DNA of 7,549 nucleotides from an uncultured Anaplasmataceae bacterium (GTDB lineage: Bacteria > Pseudomonadota > Alphaproteobacteria > Rickettsiales > CAIPFW01). The translations under genes and the position numbers were made by a program. The notes beneath the pieces were generated by a model. It saw nothing but the letters and a program-made list of their open reading frames with translations, had not been told where the DNA came from and ran no database searches. Below, piece after piece: positions 7,171 to 7,549 of the stretch. Every line of letters begins with the position of its first letter. Position 1 is the stretch's first letter. The DNA lies in contig CAIPFW010000035.1 of NCBI GenBank assembly GCA_903864455.1, positions 1 to 7,549 of the forward strand. The letters run 5' to 3'.

Positions 7171-7288
7171 TATTTTTTTAACATCTGCTATAGAAAAATG
7201 CGAATATTAGAGTGCAAAGCTTACAATATTTTTGCTAAAAAAAGAAAAAACAATGTGGGGTGATTTCTAAAAAAAAGCATAGGATTGC
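7171..7288. other. Non-coding spacer between the AIPR promoter block and the repeat array
   Basis: AT-rich with poly-A runs. I see no supported gene. Only weak structure is present: AATATT at 7203-7208 and again at 7225-7230 (self-complementary). AGGATTG at 7281-7287 is complementary to CAATCCT at 7338-7344 inside the first repeat copy. Confidence 0.6.
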
Positions 7289-7400
7289 GATTTTCCTACA
7301 ATTCCTTGCGCTAACCGAAAGTAGACGTCAGTCAACCCAATCCTTACCGAAGGTGACCCTCGGGGTCAAAGGGGTTTGAATTGTTTAACGAAAAATCACA
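7289..7400. repeat. First, elongated (112-bp) copy of the terminal palindromic repeat
   Basis: It shares its first 22 nt (starting GATTTTCCTACAATTCC) and last 35 nt (7366-7400) with the 64-bp copies that follow, but holds a 55-nt centre in place of 7 nt. That centre contains a TGACCC-TCG-GGGTCA hairpin (7354-7368), a GACGTC palindrome (7324-7329) and an imperfect repeat, CTAACCGAAAGT and CTTACCGAAGGT (7311 and 7343). It is either the parent form of the repeat or a copy with an insertion. No protein-coding function is apparent. Confidence 0.75.
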
Positions 7401-7549
7401 GATTTTCCTACAATTCCTTGCGAACCCCCTCAAAGAGGTTTGAATTGTTTAACGAAAAATCACAGATTTTCCTACAATTCCTTGCGAACCCCCTCAAAGG
7501 GGTTTGAATTGTTTAACGAAAAATCACAGATTTTCCTACAATTCCTTGC
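7401..7549. repeat. Tandem 64-bp palindromic repeats running off the right edge
   Basis: Copies lie at 7401-7464 and 7465-7528, identical but for one base (A7436 versus G7500), and the first 21 nt of a further copy at 7529-7549 end the window. Each unit is a long imperfect palindrome: GATTTT pairs with AAAATC at the ends, ACAATTC with GAATTGT inside these, and AACCCC with GGGGTT around a 6-nt loop in the second copy. Unit junctions form a second hairpin, AAAATC-ACA-GATTTT. Near-identical spacers rule out a CRISPR array. Confidence 0.9.

Noticed and set aside
7401..7464. Rho-independent terminator at the repeat hairpin
   Set aside because: Strong GC stem but no T-run directly after it on either strand.
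7289..7549. CRISPR array
   Set aside because: The whole 64-bp unit is conserved, with no variable spacers, and no cas gene is visible.

Overview
The window looks like a fragment of an AT-rich, probably host-associated (endosymbiont-like) alphaproteobacterial genome. This is inferred from three things: the bacterial alpha-subunit type of glycyl-tRNA synthetase, a large AsmA/YhdP-like envelope protein of the kind common in Alphaproteobacteria, and a long coiled-coil, low-complexity protein reminiscent of Rickettsiales/Holosporales host-interaction proteins. The lineage cannot be fixed more closely from sequence reading alone.

Layout: (1) 1-1869 (+) is the 3' part of a long gene open at the left edge, with an Asn/Asp/Ser-rich repeated N-terminal part, a Gly/Ala-rich hydrophobic segment, a long Lys/Glu coiled coil and a basic tail. 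Its product is unrecognised. (2) 1870-1935 is a short intergenic gap with a plausible extended -10 promoter. (3) 1936-2799 (+) is glyQ, followed 5 nt later by (4) 2805-5744 (+), an AsmA-like inner-membrane-anchored protein. These two form an apparent operon in which the AsmA-like gene sits where glyS often lies. (5) After only 18 nt comes a convergent gene, 5763-7067 (-), a divergent member of what I read as the AIPR (abortive infection phage resistance) family. (6) 7068-7549 is non-coding. It holds a well-formed promoter for the minus-strand gene, decorated with two copies of an 11-bp direct repeat, a 7-bp inverted repeat and a short palindrome. Beyond that lies an array of 64-bp tandem repeats, each itself a long imperfect palindrome, running off the right edge.

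How the parts relate: glyQ and the AsmA-like gene are ordinary housekeeping and envelope functions. The accessory interest is at the two ends: a probable host-interaction protein on the left, and a solitary defence-family gene with a regulated-looking promoter next to a structured repeat array on the right. Both window edges fall inside repeats (a GATAAT microsatellite on the left, the 64-bp tandem repeat on the right), which suggests the window may be a complete assembly contig broken at repeats.
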